Below are positions 62,181-64,000 of a DNA stretch of 64,000 nt, piece by piece. The notes under the pieces were generated by a model that worked only from the letters and a program-made list of their open reading frames with translations, did no database searches and had not been told where the DNA came from. Position numbers and translations under genes: made by a program. Position 1 is the first letter of the stretch; every line of letters begins with the position of its first letter. The stretch is from Corynebacterium capitovis DSM 44611 (lineage in GTDB: Bacteria > Actinomycetota > Actinomycetes > Mycobacteriales > Mycobacteriaceae): NCBI RefSeq assembly GCF_030440535.1, contig NZ_CP047117.1:1116001-1180000 (forward strand), read 5' to 3'.

Positions 62181-64000
62181 CTAGCGGAATATGCTCGCGA
62201 CGCCCGAAGCGAAAGAACGACCGCTCAGCGGATTATCGGAGACCATGTAGGTCCACGTTGCGCTTGGCCGGGACCATCCCTGCTGTGCCAAGTGGACCCC
62301 GTCGCCATCAATCGTGGCGGCCCGGAACGTTGCCACAGCCTGATCGACAGCCCGGTTAGCCAAGTTCTTAAATTCGCGCACAGCGATCCGGTGAAACTCA
62401 TCGATCGGGGTTTCTCGTGCAATCGCTCGAAGGTGGATGGACTCGCGCACGTCCTCCATGAGGGCGAGGTACTGCGACCACTCGTCGTCGAGGTGGAATA
62501 GCGCGATCTCGCGCGCGGCCTGTTTGGCAACGGCACCCAGCTTTTCGACGTCAGCGGCCCGCTCCGGCGCCCGCTCCGAGAGCTCCTCCCACGCCGTGTC
62601 GGTATCGAGAATGTCAGCGCGCCGGCGATCCAAGATTTCCCGGTGGTCCGAAATCAGTTTGTTGTACTTCCAGGTCTGGGAGTGGATCTCCAGTAGTTGA
62701 CCTTCCGTGACGCGCTGGCAGTGCTCAATAAAACCGCGTACCCGGGCCGATTCGATACGTCCATCTGGGCCGGGATGCGCCGTTACCTCCTCGTCCGCTC
62801 CGCCGACTGCTACGATGTCGTCCTCGAGAGATACGAAAAACACACTGGAACCGGGGTCGCCTTGCCGGCCAGCGCGACCGCGTAGTTGGTTATCCAGGCG
62901 CACCGTCCTGTGCCGCGCGGTGCCGATGACCGCAAGCCCTCCTAGCCGGACTACCTCCTCGCGATCTTTCTCATCCGCGCCCCCCAGACGAATGTCGGTG
63001 CCTCGGCCCGCCATTTGGGTCGAGACTGTAACCCGTCCCACGTCGCCCGCCTCGGCAATAATTCGAGCCTCCTCACTATCGTTTTTGGCGTTGAGTACCG
63101 CGACGTCGATCCCGCGGGCTATGAGATCTGCAGCCAGGGCTTCGGACTCCGCGACATCGTGGGTCCCGACGAGCACGGGCCGCCCGCTCGAGTTCAGGTG
63201 TTCGATCTCGTCCGCAATGGCCCGTGTCTTCTCGCCCGTCGTCGCATAGATGCGGTCAGGCTCGTCAATCCGGCGCAGCTCCTTTTCCCTGTCGATGACG
63301 GAAACGTGCAGGCCGTAAAAGGAGCGGAGCTGGTCAGTCGCCTCAACCGCGGTACCCGTCATCCCGCACACAGACGGGTATCGACGGATCAGAGCCTGCA
63401 GCGTGATCGAATCCAAGATTCGCCCGCCCTCGGAGACAGTGAGTCCTTCCTTCGCCTCCACCGCCGCCTGCAAGCCGTCGGGCCAGCGCTGGAGGTCGGA
63501 GACGCGGCCGCGGGACGCGTCGATAAGAAAGACTTTTCCCTCGTCAACGATGTAGTGGACGTCCTTAGTCAGCAAGACCCGAGCGTGCAGCGCCACGTTA
63601 ACGCGAACGAGGGTCGTGCCGACGTGCTCGTCGGAGTAAAGAGAATCAATCCCGAGCAGCCGCTCTACCTTCTCCGCCCCGGCGTCGGTAAGAAAAACGT
63701 TGCGACCCTCCGCGTCGGTCGAGAAATCCGCCGATTCCCGCAAGTGGGCGACGACATTGGTGATGGAGCCAATCGTCTGGGCGCCGGGTTGCGAGCCAGC
63801 GAGAACGAGCGGCGCGAGGGCCTCGTCGACCAGGACGCTGTCCGCCTCGTCGACTAAAGCGACGTCGGCGGGAAGCTGCACCGCGTCTTCTCGGCGAGTG
63901 ACTTGGTTATCGCGTAAGTGATCGAATCCGATCTCGGCGACTGGCGCGTACACCGCGTCGCACCGGTAGGCGTCTCTGCGCTCCTCCCGCGTCGAAGCGC
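62181..64000 (-). CDS. secA2: Accessory Sec ATPase SecA2, C-terminal part (runs off window)
   Basis: Motor of the accessory Sec export pathway. About 606 residues are visible, open at the window edge. The visible part includes YRCDAVYAPVAEIGFDHLRDN (NBD1), VDEADSVLVDEA (Walker B DEAD-like), the preprotein cross-linking region, SVCGMTGTA, STQMAGRGTDIRLGG (NBD2) and QLRGRAGRQGDPGSS, then a helical scaffold. It lacks the C-terminal zinc tail of SecA1, consistent with SecA2. Neighbouring odhI as in C. glutamicum supports the assignment. Confidence 0.95.
   Translation of the reverse strand, partial: ASTREERRDAYRCDAVYAPVAEIGFDHLRDNQVTRREDAVQLPADVALVDEADSVLVDEALAPLVLAGSQPGAQTIGSITNVVAHLRESADFSTDAEGRNVFLTDAGAEKVERLLGIDSLYSDEHVGTTLVRVNVALHARVLLTKDVHYIVDEGKVFLIDASRGRVSDLQRWPDGLQAAVEAKEGLTVSEGGRILDSITLQALIRRYPSVCGMTGTAVEATDQLRSFYGLHVSVIDREKELRRIDEPDRIYATTGEKTRAIADEIEHLNSSGRPVLVGTHDVAESEALAADLIARGIDVAVLNAKNDSEEARIIAEAGDVGRVTVSTQMAGRGTDIRLGGADEKDREEVVRLGGLAVIGTARHRTVRLDNQLRGRAGRQGDPGSSVFFVSLEDDIVAVGGADEEVTAHPGPDGRIESARVRGFIEHCQRVTEGQLLEIHSQTWKYNKLISDHREILDRRRADILDTDTAWEELSERAPERAADVEKLGAVAKQAAREIALFHLDDEWSQYLALMEDVRESIHLRAIARETPIDEFHRIAVREFKNLANRAVDQAVATFRAATIDGDGVHLAQQGWSRPSATWTYMVSDNPLSGRSFASGVASIFR

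Overview
The window is a chromosomal segment of a Corynebacterium (order Mycobacteriales), outside the species I can name from memory. This rests on several markers: a type-II-like gene set with OdhI/FtsR/SecA2 together, mycothiol ligase MshC, RbpA, the ARC-Dop-Pup-PafA set without 20S proteasome genes, separate polyprenol-phosphate-mannose synthase and Lnt genes, high GC, and gene order that follows C. glutamicum (acn end to secA2 end) and, in pieces, M. tuberculosis (acn-Rv1476-ripA; pyrD-lppL; garA-Rv1828-Rv1829).

Layout. 1-9.2 kb: aconitase (partial), an Rv1476-type membrane protein, a RipA-type NlpC/P60 cell-wall hydrolase under a probable GlxR site, ferrochelatase, a DUF3097 protein, an NfeD/stomatin pair, an HTH protein and a TVP38 membrane protein. 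9.2-9.4 kb: tRNA-Leu(GAG) with its own promoter and terminator. 9.5-16.8 kb: PEBP-family protein, pyrD, an LppL-like lipoprotein, uppP, mshC, HAD phosphatase, hisE-hisG. 16.8-21.3 kb: aspA, a Dcu-type C4-dicarboxylate carrier and formate-tetrahydrofolate ligase. 21.3-25.7 kb: RecB-like nuclease, M18 aminopeptidase, trmI and the proteasome-type ATPase arc. 25.8-29.4 kb: an AT-richer gap with a small membrane protein, then pdxR<>pdxS-pdxT, which separates arc from the rest of the pupylation genes. 29.4-38.4 kb: dop-pup-pafA-pafB-pafC-tatA-tatC-helY. 38.4-46.4 kb: SDR, lipase, FxsA, lnt, ppm1, rbpA, a zinc-finger protein, YceI, and a cyclopropane-synthase-like protein. 46.5-52.4 kb: ndh, then a pyruvate formate-lyase operon, then corA. 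52.4-64 kb: thioesterase, gnd, DEAD-box helicase, two CNNM/HlyC membrane proteins, a secreted VWA protein, MerR, bifunctional-nuclease-domain protein, ftsR, odhI, secA2 (partial).

The most unusual feature is the pyruvate formate-lyase. The large subunit has the Cys-Cys active site but stops before the glycyl-radical domain. That domain is encoded by a separate 84-residue gene with its own ribosome binding site, followed directly by the activase pflA. Together with fhs, aspA and the Dcu carrier elsewhere in the window this suggests a fermentative, partly anaerobic lifestyle: formate made by PFL can feed Fhs, and aspartate can be turned to fumarate and exchanged.

A second window-wide pattern is that about twenty genes have no Shine-Dalgarno sequence but carry a -10-like TANNNT hexamer 6-9 bases before the start codon, as expected of leaderless transcripts. 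I used this to choose several starts. No insertion sequences, prophage genes, CRISPR arrays or rRNA genes were seen.
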